This document shows, in pieces, positions 10,178 to 22,456 of a stretch of DNA of 64,000 bases. Made by a program: the position numbers and the translations under genes. The notes below the pieces were generated by a model. That model searched no databases and had not been told where the DNA came from. It was given only the letters and a program-made list of their open reading frames with translations. This DNA is from Rhizopus arrhizus. Lineage: Eukaryota > Mucoromycota > Mucoromycetes > Mucorales > Rhizopodaceae. Numbering within the stretch: position 1 is the first letter of the stretch; each line of letters opens with the position of its first letter. The stretch covers positions 1,116,001 through 1,180,000 of the forward strand of contig JAKZZE010000007.1 of NCBI GenBank assembly GCA_024220505.1. The letters are read 5' to 3'.

Positions 10178-12585
10178 ATGCCTGAAGATTCAAACACGAA
10201 TGATAATAACAAAAGGCCTCTTGAAGATAATATTGCTGTAGATGGAGAATCTGGTAATTGGGGGGTTTTTTTGCGTATTGATTTTTCTTTTGACGCATAT
10301 TTAATAAAAATAGACGATGACATTGGACCTATGCTTCCTCCTCCACCTGGTGAAGACGCACCTCGAAAGAAAAAGAGAAGTAAAAGAGAACAAATAAAAT
10401 GGAATGTGAGAGTCTCATAGTTTCTTTCTTTATATATAGCACTTGCACACGAAAAACTTTATCTAGATCAGTTACCCTGTGCTGACATGTATGAAAAAAG
10501 TTATATGCACAGAGACGTACTCTCTCAAGTAGCTGTTACAAAGTAAGAAAGAAAAAGCAAAATGTCACATCCTCTCTCTTTTTTTTTTTACTTATAAAAA
10601 AAATAGAAAAGATTTTATTATTACTACTTCAGTGGATGGACACTTGAAATTTTGGAAAAAGACAGCTTCCGGTATAGAGTTTGTCAAACACTACAAATCA
10701 CACTTGTCAAGTATTGTAGATATTAGTATATCTGCAAATCACGAATTATTGGCAACTATTTCGGATGATACAACATTAAAAGTATATGACATTACCAATT
10801 TTGATATGATTAACATGATCAAGTTGAGATATAAACCAAAAAGTGTATGTTGGATACATCAAAGTGGTCAAGCACAGGCATTAGTTGCTGTGTAAGTGTT
10901 TCTATAATGTTTGAAATATATTCAAGCTAATGTAGAACATAGATCTGAAGCTGATAATTCGAATATTCATATTTATGATGGACATGCAGATGGTAAACCG
11001 CTTCATACTTTATCAAAAATGCATTCAAAGCCTGTTCATATTATTGAAGTAAGTGTGGTTGATATAAATATAAGAACAATGTTAATGATTCCTTATTAGT
11101 TTAATTCAAGATTCAATTGTGTTGTTTCAGTTGATGCGATTGGTATGATTGAATATTGGTCACCAGAAGCACCATTTGCATTACCTGATAATCTTGACTT
11201 TGAACTCAAATCTCAAACTGACTTGTATGAGTTCAGAAAGGTAAACCGAGAGAGAGAGAGAAAGAACTATAAAAAGTGCGTTTTACCAACGCAAGATGAA
11301 ATAGAAAAAATCAGTACCTACTTGCTTGACTATTTCACCTGATGGATTAAGCTTTGCCACCATGAGTTTTCCTGATCGTCAAGTTCGTCTGTTCAAATTT
11401 CTGCGAGGCAAAATGTTTAGAGAGTACGATGAAAGTCTTCAAGCAGTGAGTGAAATGCAGCAGGCAGGCACAACAATTCACCACTTGGATGATATGGAAT
11501 TTGGCAGACGTTTAGCTGTTGAAAAAGAATTGGAAAAATCAAATCAAGCACGCTTTGTCAATGCTGTCTTTGATAATTCTGGAAATTTCATAATCTATGG
11601 TTCTTTGCTTGGTATCAAAATCGTCAACATTCGTACAAATAAAGTAGTTTGTCTGCTGGGTAAATCAGAATCAAATCGATTTGTGAATGTCAGTTTATAT
11701 CAAGGAGCACCAAAGAAAAAGGCTGTTTATACTTTGGTAAAAAAAAAAAAAAAAAAAAAAAATCAATGCAGATGATTAAACTTTTATACCAGGCTATGAT
11801 TGCTTCAGAAAACGCTGCATTGAAAGAAAGTCAAGAGCTCGATCCTACCTTGTTTTGTACAGCATTCAACAAAAATAGATTTTATATGATGACCAGAAGA
11901 GAACCTTTTGAGTAAAAAGCTTACAAACGTATAAAACATGAAGAGAGATTAACTTGCTTTTATAGTGATATTAACCAAAAAGCAGAACGTGATATTTTCA
12001 ATGAAAAGCCTTCCCGTGAAGAACAAACAGTGGCAGCCACTCAAGAACGTAAGCAAATACTTGGTACAAGTGCCATCATACGTACCACATCCGGTGATAT
12101 CCATATGCGTCTATTCCCTGATGCTGCTCCTAAAGCAGTAGAGAATTTTACAACACACGCAAAGAATGGGTATTACGATAACCTTATTTTCCACAGAGTG
12201 ATCAAGGGTTTCATGATACAAACTGGCTGTCCATTTGGGGATGGTACAGGTGGTGAGTCTATTTGGGGTGATGACTTTGAAGATGAATTTTCTAGAGAGT
12301 TTAGACATGATCGACCTTACACGGTGAGTATGGCTAATGCAGGACCAAATACAAATGGAAGTCAATTCTTCATTACCGTTGCACCTACAGTAAGTTTTCT
12401 TTTTTATTCATCAAAAGGGTTCTCTATATTAATTTCTATGACAGACATGGCTGGATAATAAGCATTCAGTATTTGGCAGAGTAACAGCTGGTATGGATGT
12501 AGTCCACAGTATAGAAAGCGCAAAAGTGGACAAGACAAATAAGCCTTTAGATGATATCAAAATAATTAATATTGATATTCGATAA
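10178..12585 (+). CDS. PPWD1: WD40-repeat cyclophilin PPWD1 (peptidyl-prolyl isomerase)
   Basis: This is a nuclear, spliceosome-associated prolyl isomerase. An N-terminal acidic segment with [10 protein letters not shown] and [12 protein letters not shown] leads into WD repeats ([84 protein letters not shown]). The PPWD1 signature [16 protein letters not shown] follows. The C-terminal cyclophilin domain begins near [18 protein letters not shown] and keeps [44 protein letters not shown] and [12 protein letters not shown]. The usual active-site Arg/Phe/Met/Gln positions ([11 protein letters not shown]) are intact. The ending IKIINIDIR matches the family. About nine short introns are needed, one containing a 23-nt A run (11738-11760). 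Confidence 0.95.
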
Positions 12586-12968
12586 TAAACCTATTTTTTA
12601 CGCGCTTTAATCATCTGTTTATAAAGATATTGTTGAGAATAATCAATAACTTTAGACTAGTTGTTGTATCTGGGTAGTTGCAAATAAGAGATAGAAAGGG
12701 GGGCGAATTACTAGAAAGCCAGTCAATGAGAGCAAGAGAAAAAAGGATAAGTTGGTTTATATACAATGAATGAAATTCATGCGCACCTTTAGCAATATAC
12801 GAGTAGACAGCATTTAAAGATAGAATATAATTACATTAAGCCTTTTTTTTAATATTAATAGAATATAATTGTTTTGTGCTGGTGTAAGAAGTGATCAGCA
12901 AGAAACATTTTTCATTTGAGCTCGATTACTAATCCCTCCCTTCCCCTCCCCCCCTCTCGTTCGAAAAA
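12586..12968. other. Intergenic region between PPWD1 and ADA3
   Basis: This is AT-rich DNA with no supported gene. A pyrimidine-rich patch (cctcccttcccctcccccc, about 12931-12955) lies immediately upstream of the ADA3 start and probably belongs to the core promoter. Nothing else was recognised. Confidence 0.5.
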
Positions 12969-13626
12969 ATGGCAAGCGAACGCTCAGGTACATTTTATTT
13001 AATTATGGTTATCATGTGCATTAAGGGATGTAATGCTCTGAAAATAGTATATATTCAATTTTGATAATGCCAAGTGTATTTATTTCTGTTTGTTGCTGGA
13101 AACTAGCTTTTGATGTTCACTGCTTTACGAATGTATCCGTATTCATCCTATTCTTGAATACAGCAAAACAAATCAACAGATTTTGGACATCCAATCAAAA
13201 GTCACATTCAGCAAAAAATACATTCTGATAACTTATGACACTTTTTTCCTTCTTAATTTCAATTGCATTTACTTTTCATTAAATCACATGAGCACAGAAC
13301 CTGCATATCAACACAGTTCACTAAAATCGCTTTCAGAAACAACATTAAAACTCATCAAACATGCACAGCCACTTGTTATTCCCGAAGCACATGAACTATT
13401 GTCAATGAGGTCAGATCTAGAAGCTTTATTACCGATTTCAAAAAATAGAGCTGAAGATCTTAAAAGAGAACTGAGGCATGTAGACGAAAACGTTAAAATA
13501 AATGATAATGAAGAAGGTATAAAAATCAACACCAAATAGATTGAATCTAAACAATTATTTTTTTTTGCAGTCAGCGTGGATAACATGAAAACAAAACAAG
13601 AACCAGGTAATGGATAGTTTGCTTTG

Positions 13627-13669
<43 letters not shown>

Positions 13670-14969
13670 CTAAAAGCTTTCATAGACGACTTTTCTGATG
13701 AGCTTTTTATACCAAACACTGAACAATTAAGCCAGCAAATGTAAGATCTATAGCATAAAATAAAAATGAAATGAAAAGAGCACTATACAGTTGAACTGAT
13801 CTCTTTCAATATAGCTCATTAGATATCAATAAAAAAGAAAAAGGCAAGATATAGAAAATACAAGTGAAGGTAATTGCATATAATCATATTCTGTATATTT
13901 ATACACAATTCAAATAACATGCACATAAAGCAATGCAGCGCAAAAGTGAATCACCATACATCAAAACAAAACAACCAGAAGGCAAAGCGCCGCCTAATCA
14001 AATGAAGAAGAAAAAGCAAGATGTGATAGAAGAGGTAGATTTTATTCGAGTGAAAGCCAAGGATCAAGTGCCTGTCAGCACCTTTTGGACAAATATTGAT
14101 CCTTATTTTCGACCACTGACAGAACAAGATCGGCAGTTTTTACTTGAAAAGTCAGACACAGGAAAGCCCTATTTGATACCACCACTGGGAGAGCATTATT
14201 TAAATCAGTGGAAAAAAGAAGATAAAATACTGATGCAGCAGCAGCAGCCCTCAAACCAAGCCCAATCTACTCAGCTAGCAGAGCCTGCTTGTAAAGACAT
14301 AAATTCTGAATCATCTTTGATAGACCGTTTGCTTTCCAGCTTAGTGGCTGAAGATGTCATTGATCCATCCGAACTTGCAGAAGAAGATCAGTCAGATGTG
14401 TTGGATGAAGAAACTGATCAGTTTGGCCCAACGCTGGAAATAGCAGATTTTGAAGAAAGGCTAAGAAGAGAACTGTGGTATGCAGGATTATTAGATGAGA
14501 AAGATGTACGTGTTTGTTCTTCAAAAAGAAAGCCCATTCACTTGTTATAATTAGGTAAATTGGGACAAAAAAGAGGACGATGAGATCTGCGCAGAGCTAC
14601 GCTCTCTTGCGCGTGAATATAGAGAACAAGTAAAGATAAATGACAGTCGAAAAAAGAAATTATTAGAAATAGTAGATTGTCAACTACAGTTTGAACAATA
14701 CAGACAAGTATTAGACACATTAGATAACCAAGTAGAACAAGGATATATAAAACGATATGTGAGTAGCATTATTTTTATACGACATAGTATTAATAAAATT
14801 ATAGCGTCATCAAAAGACAAAGAAACATAAAGCAGGTAAATCAGCTTTGCCTGTCATGCATGCAATGGATAGAAGGAATACATGGATAAGCGCACTTAAG
14901 GATATATTTAAAGACAAAAACCTGGTCATGCCTTCTAAAACTATTTATTCCTCAACAGAGGGTCATTAA
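12969..14969 (+). CDS. ADA3: SAGA/ADA transcriptional adaptor ADA3 (NGG1/TADA3)
   Basis: This subunit of the SAGA/ADA histone acetyltransferase module links Gcn5 and Ada2. Exon 1 is a short MASERS segment, joined across a 180-nt intron to AKQINRFWTSNQ. Later exons give LPISKNRAEDLKRELRHVDE and LKAFIDDFSDELFIPN. The main exon (about 13933-14503) carries VPVSTFWTNIDPYFRPLTEQD, PYLIPPLGEHYLNQWKKED, SLIDRLLSSLVAEDVIDPSE and DFEERLRRELWYAGLLDEKD, which are classic Ada3 C-terminal blocks. The last exons contain ICAELRSLAREYREQVKINDSR and end MPSKTIYSSTEGH. An intron near 13612-13669 contains a 41-nt poly-A run. The N-terminal exons are less certain than the C-terminal ones. The stop is 17 bp from the convergent GPI11 stop. 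Confidence 0.88.
13627..13667. repeat. 41-nt poly-A run in an ADA3 intron
   Basis: A pure run of 41 A residues lies inside an ADA3 intron, close to the presumed 3' splice site. Length polymorphism or sequencing slippage is likely here. It is one of at least eight A/T runs of 30 nt or more in the window. Confidence 0.9.
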
Positions 14970-14986
14970 ACCATTTTTTTTAGCAT

Positions 14987-15775
14987 TCATTCGCTTTTCT
15001 TTTTGCTAAAGATGCCTTTTAAAGAGGACCAAACAAAAGCGGCTAATACACCCACTGCATGGCCAACATAAGTCGATATAATACATGAAATGGGCCACAC
15101 TTGCCAATCTCTTTCCCAATCTAAAGGCAAAACGATCGCACCAATCCATGCCCCAGTCAATGTGCAGACTACTTGTGCATAAGCATATATTTCTGAGGTG
15201 GTTGTAGGGCTACAAAAAAAAAGATTTCCCTTTTTGTTAATTACGGAAAAAATCGTCTTTTTTCTTATTTCTACCTGTGCTGTATGAAGACCTTAATCCA
15301 AACAGGATTTTCAAGTGATTGAAAACAAGGCATGATGGTTAAAATAGATAAATAAGCTGAGAAGAGAAATGTATTTGGTATTTTACTACAAAGACATTAG
15401 TTGCAGATGTTTTGTATATCCTTTGCTTACTCTAATAAGGGTGCACCAAATAACACAATCAAGACATAAAGTATACTTGTTGCTAAAACACTTGATATTG
15501 CACTGTATAAAAGTGTTTTCTTTTTTTATGAATATTTAGAAAACTTTCTTTCTTGTTGGTTGATTTTAATTTACCAAAAGTTTATATGATGTTCCACGCA
15601 AGACATTAGATAATGCAACCAACAATAAATGACCAACAAATAAAATGGGTACAGTTGTTGAAAGCGTTGTTATGGGATCTTTTAATAAAGAACTTGAAGG
15701 CAAGATGAATGTTGCAGCATAGTTAAGTCCAACTGCTAATAAGCTCGTTAATAGTTCACTACCAAACAGTTTCAT
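14987..15775 (-). CDS. GPI11: GPI-anchor ethanolamine-phosphate transferase stabilising subunit PIG-F/GPI11
   Basis: This ER multi-span membrane protein partners PIG-O/PIG-G (GPI13/GPI7) in adding ethanolamine phosphate to GPI anchors. Exon 1 (from ATG 15775) encodes MKLFGSELLTSLLAVGLNYA, then SSLLKDPI and VPILFVGHLLLVALS, followed by hydrophobic exons. The diagnostic PIG-F signature is in the last exon: CTLTGAWIGAIVLPLDWERD, then WQVWPISC and STYVGHAVGVLAAFVW, with a basic cytosolic end KGIFSKKKSE. Three short introns interrupt the gene (about 15210-15275, 15385-15430 and 15505-15570). The family length of about 210-220 residues agrees. The gene is convergent with ADA3 and divergent from CTF18, whose chosen start is about 100 bp away. 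Confidence 0.85.
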
Positions 15776-15875
15776 TGCTTTCCCAAAAAAGAAAAAGACA
15801 GTCTATATGATTCTAAAGCGCGTCTCTTTTCACCCCTTTTTTCGTGTTTTTAATTTTTTTTTCTTTCTGAAAAAA

Positions 15876-18800
15876 ATGGATAGCAACAATAACAAACGAG
15901 ATTATTCTACAAGTTTTTTCGACGACGATGACGAAGATTACTTGATTGCTGCAAGTATGGAAATGGAAAAGGGACAAGAAGGCATCATTAGCCTCGATGA
16001 TTTCATCAATCAAAAGAAGAACAACCGCCTCTTGAAGCCAAATATGCCCAAACCGTACCGCTTCAGAATTCTTTTCTTGATGCTGTTGAATCGATGGATA
16101 TTGACGATTCAGAGCCCCTTTTTGATCTCACCAAAAATGACAATATACTTTTCGAGCAACACACAACTTTCAAGAGACAGGTTATCAAAGATCCTGTGGT
16201 AAAGGAGCAAAAGAAGACAGTTGATTACACAAGTGCTCCTGTAACAGGTTCCTTTGTGATGGCCACCTGTCCACGTACAGGTGCCTCTCTTTATTTACCG
16301 AGCAAGACACAAGCACGCGGTAAGAATAGGAAAAATGAATTATTCAAGGAAATCGTCAGCGGATCGAATAAGACAGGCTTATTGCCCACACCTATTTCAA
16401 CATTGATGAGAAACATTGAAAAAGCAAATCAGGAAAACTTGAGAAAGATTGAAAGGTGAGGAATCATTTCTCAATAGATGCCCATACAAAGGCACTAAAA
16501 GACGTATTTAGGGAAATAGACGAAAGCAAAAGACAAAGAAAAAAGAAGAAGGTGGTTGAAAAAGACAGTTCTGGAGAACTTTGGGTGGATCGATATAGAC
16601 CAAAGACATATTCAGATTTGACAGGAGATCAAAGTTTGTTTCGTGAAGTACTCAAGTGGGTCAAGCAGTGGGATTATTGCGTCTTTCGCAAGCTGCCTCC
16701 ACAAGAAACACAGCGTGATAAAGCCATGAGACAGTATGAGGATGCGCGCCAACAAAACACTAGACGGTTTAGAAGATTTGATCCTCAAGAGGTAAGCAGT
16801 GGATGCCAATGTGTTAATCTCTGTTCATTCTTCTTTTTAGACCAATGATCCTTTACTTCGTCCAGAAAAAAAGATTTTGTTATTGTCCGGTCCACCAGGA
16901 TTTGGGAAGACTACTGTAGCTCATGTGATGGCCAGGATGGCAGGCTACAATATTGTAGAAATCAATGCAAGTGATGATCGTACAGGAGACGTTGTCAAGA
17001 CAAAGATTAAATCAGCTTTAGAAATGCAGGCCATCATAAGAGACGCAAATTCATCCGAAACGGGTGAACGGATGATGACAATGAACCAGAAGCCAAACTT
17101 GGTCATTATTGATGAAATTGACGGTGTCAGTAGTAAGAGCGGTAATAGTGATGTAAGTTGGATCACTTTCTTATTTCTATTGGAAATTGACTTTTTTTTT
17201 TGTAGAGTTTCATATCGCAGTTGGTTCAATTGGCTACGGTTGAAATTGGAGGAGAACAAAGTAAAAAATCAAAGCAAAAGCAAAAGCCACTACTTCGACC
17301 TATTATTTGTATTTGTAATGATGTGTGAGTATATTTAGATTGTTATTATAAGAAAAAATAACAGGTATTTTAGCTATGCACCTGCGCTTCGTCCTTTACG
17401 AAGTGTTGCACAAGTCATGCATTTCAAAGAAGTGCCGATGATAACAGTTGCTAAAAGACTAGGAGAGATTTGTGAGAATGAGGGATTGGAAACTGATTTA
17501 GGCACTTTGCGTATGTTGGCAGAGACAGCAGATGGCGATCTTCGAAGTTGTATCAATACTTTACAGGTATGATGGGAAATAGATGGATTCACTTTATAAT
17601 GACGCATATTATTTGTAGTATATCAGATCAACTAGCAGAGTATTTACAAAAAATATGTTGAATGATGGTGGGATTGGTAAAAAGGATTCAAATCAATATT
17701 TATTCTCTATTTGGGAAAATATATTTTGTACACCAAAGTCATCCATTTCAAGTCGCGTTGGTAAGCATAAAAAAATGTATACTCATTTGATATCACTAAA
17801 AAACACAATATTAGAGGATCAAGGCAAATATGTAGATAGATTAGTACAGGCCATTACATCCAACGGGGAAATAGAAAGAATTATGCAGGGCTGTCATGAA
17901 TCTTATCCATTAATGCGATTTCATGATGTGGCCATGGAGAAATGTGTTCAAATGAATGAATGGTTTGATTTTTATGATCAGATTAATAACCGAATCAATG
18001 AACGTCAAGAATACGATCTTTACAAATATCTGCCCTATCCTGCTGTTAACTTTCATCGATTCTTTGCTGGTACAACTACTCAAGAGCATCGTGTAGAATA
18101 TCCCAAAGTAGACTACCAAGTGTACTCGGCAAAGAAATCATTTGAAAATCTAATTGACATGTTCTTGGCTGGTATCAAACCAACAAAACGAAGGTATCTG
18201 AATAGAAACATTGTTGCGAATGAACTGGTTCCACACTTGATGTATATCATTTCACCTGAAATGAAACAGGCAAACAAGACATTATTTAAAGCGGAAGAAA
18301 AATCTATGCTCGCAAGATTAGTAAATACCATGATTGACTATGGCCTATCTTATGTTTCCGAAAAGACCAAAGAAGGACAGATTGTACTTAAACTTGAACC
18401 GTAAGAAGCTTAAAAAAAACTTTTTTGTTGTTGTTAAAATTGAAAATTAGACCTGTTGAACAATTTCTCTATTTTGAGCTTTCAAAACCAAAATCACTTT
18501 TACCAAGACAGTATGCGGTTAGACAACTGATAGCAAGCGAGGTAAGGATTAAAGTGAGAAAGTTAGCATATTGTATTAATAACATATAATATTAGATTGA
18601 AGAGGAGTTAATAGAAAGAAAAGAGCGTCTTCTTGCCATGTCACAAAAAGGAAAAGAAGCAATAACGACAACAGCGACAACACCTAAAAAAATTAAAGCC
18701 ATGTAAGCAATTAATACAATATTTGTATCATCTGTATTTGACCCATTTCTTATCATCTACAGTAGCAACCCAACCAAAAAGAAAGTAGAGCTCAATTTCT

Positions 18801-19004
18801 TTAATCAGCCTATTGTTCCAAAAGAGTCAGCCATAAACAGAATAGAAGGTAAGAAAAAAAAGCTTATAAATTTATTGAAAGTTATACGATTCATTTATTC
18901 TATCATTATTTGATATAGTTATTAAGCCTGCTATCAAGTATATATACCATGAAGGCTCTTCCAATGCAGTTAAAACACCAATGAAAATAAAGCAATTTCT
19001 TTAA
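15876..19004 (+). CDS. CTF18: CTF18, large subunit of the alternative RFC clamp loader
   Basis: This AAA+ ATPase of the Ctf18-RFC complex loads PCNA at forks and supports sister-chromatid cohesion. The N-terminus is acidic (SFFDDDDEDYL). The RFC box gives ELWVDRYRPKTYSDLTGDQ. Walker A is LLLSGPPGFGKTTVAHVMAR (about 16880-16935), followed by EINASDDR. Walker B is NLVIIDEIDGV. YAPALRPLRSVAQVMHF and RMLAETADGDLRSCINTLQ complete the AAA+ lid region. The C-terminal Ctf18 part includes LPYPAVNFHRFFAG, NIVANELVPHLMYIISPEM, PRQYAVRQLIA, KKKVELNFFNQP and KTPMKIKQFL. About eight introns are present. Near 15954-16018 the reading frame changes, which needs either a 65-nt intron (gtatgg...agaag) or a frameshift. 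The TAA overlaps the convergent WSS1 stop. Confidence 0.92.
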
Positions 19005-20085
19005 TGAAGAAAGATAAAAGAACAAGCAGTACATGTTTTCCATTTTCTTTCATTCATTAATGTACATTGAGGACACTGCCAATGGTCCTTATTGTTTTCT
19101 GCTGGCCTCTCATAAAGACAGACTTGACATACTAATACCAGCGCTTGATTTTGAAATGTACAAGTAGCACACTTCCAGGTATCCTTTTCAGTCTGTGCAA
19201 GACGATTCTTTTTCTGCTGTCTATCATCGCTTGGATCATTTGTTGATCCCTTTCTTTTCGTACCAACTCTATCGGTACTTTCTTCTTCGCTGTCCTCAAT
19301 GACGATCGTCTGACTTCCTCCGCACCAAACCTTATCTTCAAGTCTTTTTTGAGCAGCTCTTGCTGCCATTTGAGCAGGTGTCAAATCTTTTTCAGCATTT
19401 CCTCCTAAACGAACTCCACCTGTGGGTATCATAATTTTGGATAATTTCTGTCTTTTTGCTGCAGCCTCCGCAGCCGCTTGTCGACTATTTATTGGGTTCA
19501 ATAAGGATGAGCCAAGTTGATATCCTTTTGAATGGAACCCTTCACCAACATAACCTGAGGCCATTAAATTTTCTGTTTCTGTTCTCAATTCCTCCAATAC
19601 TTTATAAAATTGTTCATCATGAGGCCCTCTTACTATATGTGCCATTCTATATGTTTTTTAAGTACTTTTTGTTTTTCTATAGTAGTGTCACTCACTCATG
19701 CAATAATGTACCCAATATATCATTGTATTCCAAAAACTGTGAATCATCATAGTGAGGCCTCAGCCTCAAGTTTATTTTCCAGCCATGATTGACATTGACA
19801 CCTGTAAGGATAGATTGAATAGATCGAAAAAATTAAAATGCACAGTAAAAGCGTACCTAATAGATTAGGGTTGGTGGGAAAGAATTCACAAAGATTCTTT
19901 ATTTTCCAAGATCTTTTCACAAGGATAGGTTTAACTTGAGAAGCAAGTCGTTTTAATATAGTTAATGCTGTATCTGAACTCTTTTTCTTTTTTAAAACTT
20001 TATATTCTTTGACAGGTTCATCGAGAGTCATTAAAAAAGAAATGAAAAAGGGTCTGCGCACAGGTTCGATCGGGTAGTGTAACAT
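19001..20085 (-). CDS. WSS1: DNA-protein crosslink metalloprotease WSS1 (WLM domain, SPRTN-like)
   Basis: WSS1 is a DNA-dependent protease that removes protein-DNA crosslinks together with Cdc48. Three exons were joined. The first contains VKEYKVLKKKKSSDTALTIL and LCEFFPTNPNLLG. The second has NVNHGWKINLRLRPHYDD and ILGTLLHE. A splice then creates the zinc-binding motif HEMAHIVRGPHD (HExxH plus a distal His). Next come YKVLEELRTETENLMASGY and the Cdc48-binding SHP-like FHSKGYQLG. A SUMO-interaction-like TIVIEDSEEES lies before the C-terminal zinc fingers. Two RanBP2-type fingers end the protein: WKCATCTFQNQALVLVCQVC and WQCPQCTLMNERKWKTCTAC. All functional modules of Wss1 are therefore visible. 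The stop codon overlaps the CTF18 stop by 3 nt on the opposite strand. Confidence 0.95.
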
Positions 20086-20740
20086 TTTTGTACTCCGATC
20101 CTCAACATTTACCTTAATATCTCATTAAAAGATAAAGACAATAGCGTTATATCCTTTCAATACATCATCTCTCTCTAGTAGACAGTAGACTTGTGCCGTA
20201 TTAAAATCTTAGACATTCAACAGGCACTGTTTTATGAGCTTGTTAAATCCAATACACTTCACATTTCCACTTTAATAAACCAGTCTTTTACTGAGAGTCA
20301 ATTGTCATTTCCAAAAAAAAAAAGAATCATGTCCATGCACAAAATAGTTAATTTAAACTTGACATATCAGTCGTTTTCCCTTCAGCTTGTTTGCTTGAAT
20401 ATGTTTACTTGAATATGTTTGATAGTAGAAATGAGAGGTGGATGTTAAAATCAAATAAACAGGTTGATATAAAACTGAATATCCTATTTGTTTTTTGCAT
20501 CTTTTTCTTTTGACTATGAAATGCTATAAAGATTGAAGATGAATAAGGTAACAGACTTTTTGAAGAATAAACAATGTCAAGATTAGGATTTGATGACTTA
20601 TAAAATTCATTCCGATATGTAAGTTTATTTACTTATTTTTTTATTTTTGCTAAATTGACTTTATATTTAAAAGACAATTAGAATAGAGAGAATTGAGAGT
20701 ATAAGTGGGTCAAGGAGACTAATAAAGTGATTATTTTCAT
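20086..20740. other. Intergenic region upstream of WSS1
   Basis: This is AT-rich DNA. A 73-codon plus-strand frame starts at 20191 (MCRIKILDIQQALFYEL) but shows no known motif, and I do not treat it as a gene. The WSS1 promoter must lie in the first part. Confidence 0.4.
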
Positions 20741-22400
20741 CATAATGGCCTTCAGACTTGAATGCATTACGACCGGAGTGGTGTTCTTTTCTTTAAGCAA
20801 GCTAAAGATCGTTTCTATTCTAGAATCGTTCCCTTCAAAACAAGAAGCATATCTAGCGCAGCCTCTGATCGCTTTGGATTAGTACAAAGAGAGAGAAAGA
20901 GACATCTAAAATGTATATAAATGAAACAAAGGGTTATATTCACTTGTACCTAACCTGTAGCAAATTCTTTATTATCTCTCCAAGCATAGGAACACAACGA
21001 AGCCGGTAGTATTACGTTGGCTAATTTGTTATTTTTTAAGCAGGGATACCTAGGATCATTGACTATATCCCAGTAACAACTACTAGCGTTTTTGTGTTTT
21101 TATATATGTATTAGCTTGAAATTGTTAAAAGAAGCATACATTGATATAAGATTTGCAGTTCATTACCTTGAATATCTCAGTGTTTGCGTCATGATCATTT
21201 TTATGGCCTTCTTGAGATTTACAAAAAGTGTCTTGATAGGTCTTGGTTTGGCTTGAGCCCTCTTGTAACAAACTACACATGGAAATGATGCGATCAGTAC
21301 GACTTGTACAGAAAATGCATATCCTCGGCAATCCACGGCTTACATTCCCAAGAGCGCTATTTGAATCAGGTAAATCAGATAAATTAATAAAGCTTCAAAA
21401 CAACCTCTTCTTTTGGTCATGTTGTCCATATGACAAGAGACATGTGTGCCATGCTGAGGATGACATCAGCATCCTCTTCGATTTTTCATCTTGGACTTTC
21501 TATGGGTTCAAGGTGTGAAACTTGATGCGGATGAGCCTTTGGTTTATTTTCATTATTTGTTGAATACGCGTCAGATATCTATTTGTGACATTGGACAGAA
21601 TACATAAAAGACAAGCTTATCAAGTCTGGACAAGCTAATATGGTGCCGAAAATATCCTCAAATGTTTTGGTCGTCTTACGGATGCTATCGAATGATGCAA
21701 TTATATACTATCAATCATTTTGTAGTGAAAATTCAAAGAAAGGTACGCGACTGATGAGTCAGTTCGTTTTAAAAACAACAATAGACTCTACTGATCTCAT
21801 ATAGGCCTCACGTTCCTCTTATCCATCACACCAGTTCCTATTTCCCAACCTTTAGTGTCTCAACACGTTTCATAGACCGTCAAACATTGAAAATCGAAAA
21901 GTAGTTCGGTCAATACGATGGCTGAAAAATATATGTTAACCTCTTCACCTTTTCTACTTTTTTCGTCTTCCTGGCTACAGAGTCTTCCATTCCAAGTAAC
22001 AGCACTAATTCATCAATACCAATCTTTGCCCAAACTGTAGAGAAATCTCTCCTTGCGTATTACTCGAAATCTCTATAGATGAAGCTATCACATTGAACGA
22101 GAAGCAACCCAAAGAGAACAAGGTATCTTTGAGAAGGAGGTGCTGGTGGCTATCTTTTGGTCCTTAGTTGGGTTCAGTTTGTAGTTGGATATCTGTCTTG
22201 AAGGAACCAGTGGTTTTGGAGATGATTTTATCAGGTACAATCTGTACGTACACGACCTTTGATAGCCCGAATAGAACTCTACTGAAAGTGAACCAAAAAC
22301 TATTTTTATTGCATGCTGAAAGAGGACCCTTACATGTTGAATCGATCTATACAAATACCATTGAGCTTTTATTTTGAAAGCTCGAGTACCTTACAAAGTA
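20741..22400 (+). pseudogene. Decayed unidentified protein-coding relic
   Basis: Plus-strand frames contain protein-like segments separated by stops and frame changes, with no arrangement of standard introns that restores one frame. Examples are MHYDRSGVLFFKQAKDRFYS then SRIVPFKTRSISSAASDRFG (20762-20880), GNPRLTFPRALFESGKSDKL (about 21330-21390), KLDADEPLVYFHYLLNTRQ (about 21520-21580) and FIDRQTLKIEK (about 21868-21900). Their spacing suggests one ancestral multi-exon gene. Some pieces weakly recall the central region of Fab1-type phosphoinositide kinases, but this comes from memory and is not secure. A full six-frame comparison with fungal proteomes would decide. Confidence 0.35.
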
Positions 22401-22456
22401 TGTTCATCTTTTCTTATATGGTAGTATTGAAGGTGTTTTTATTTTTATTATGATGA

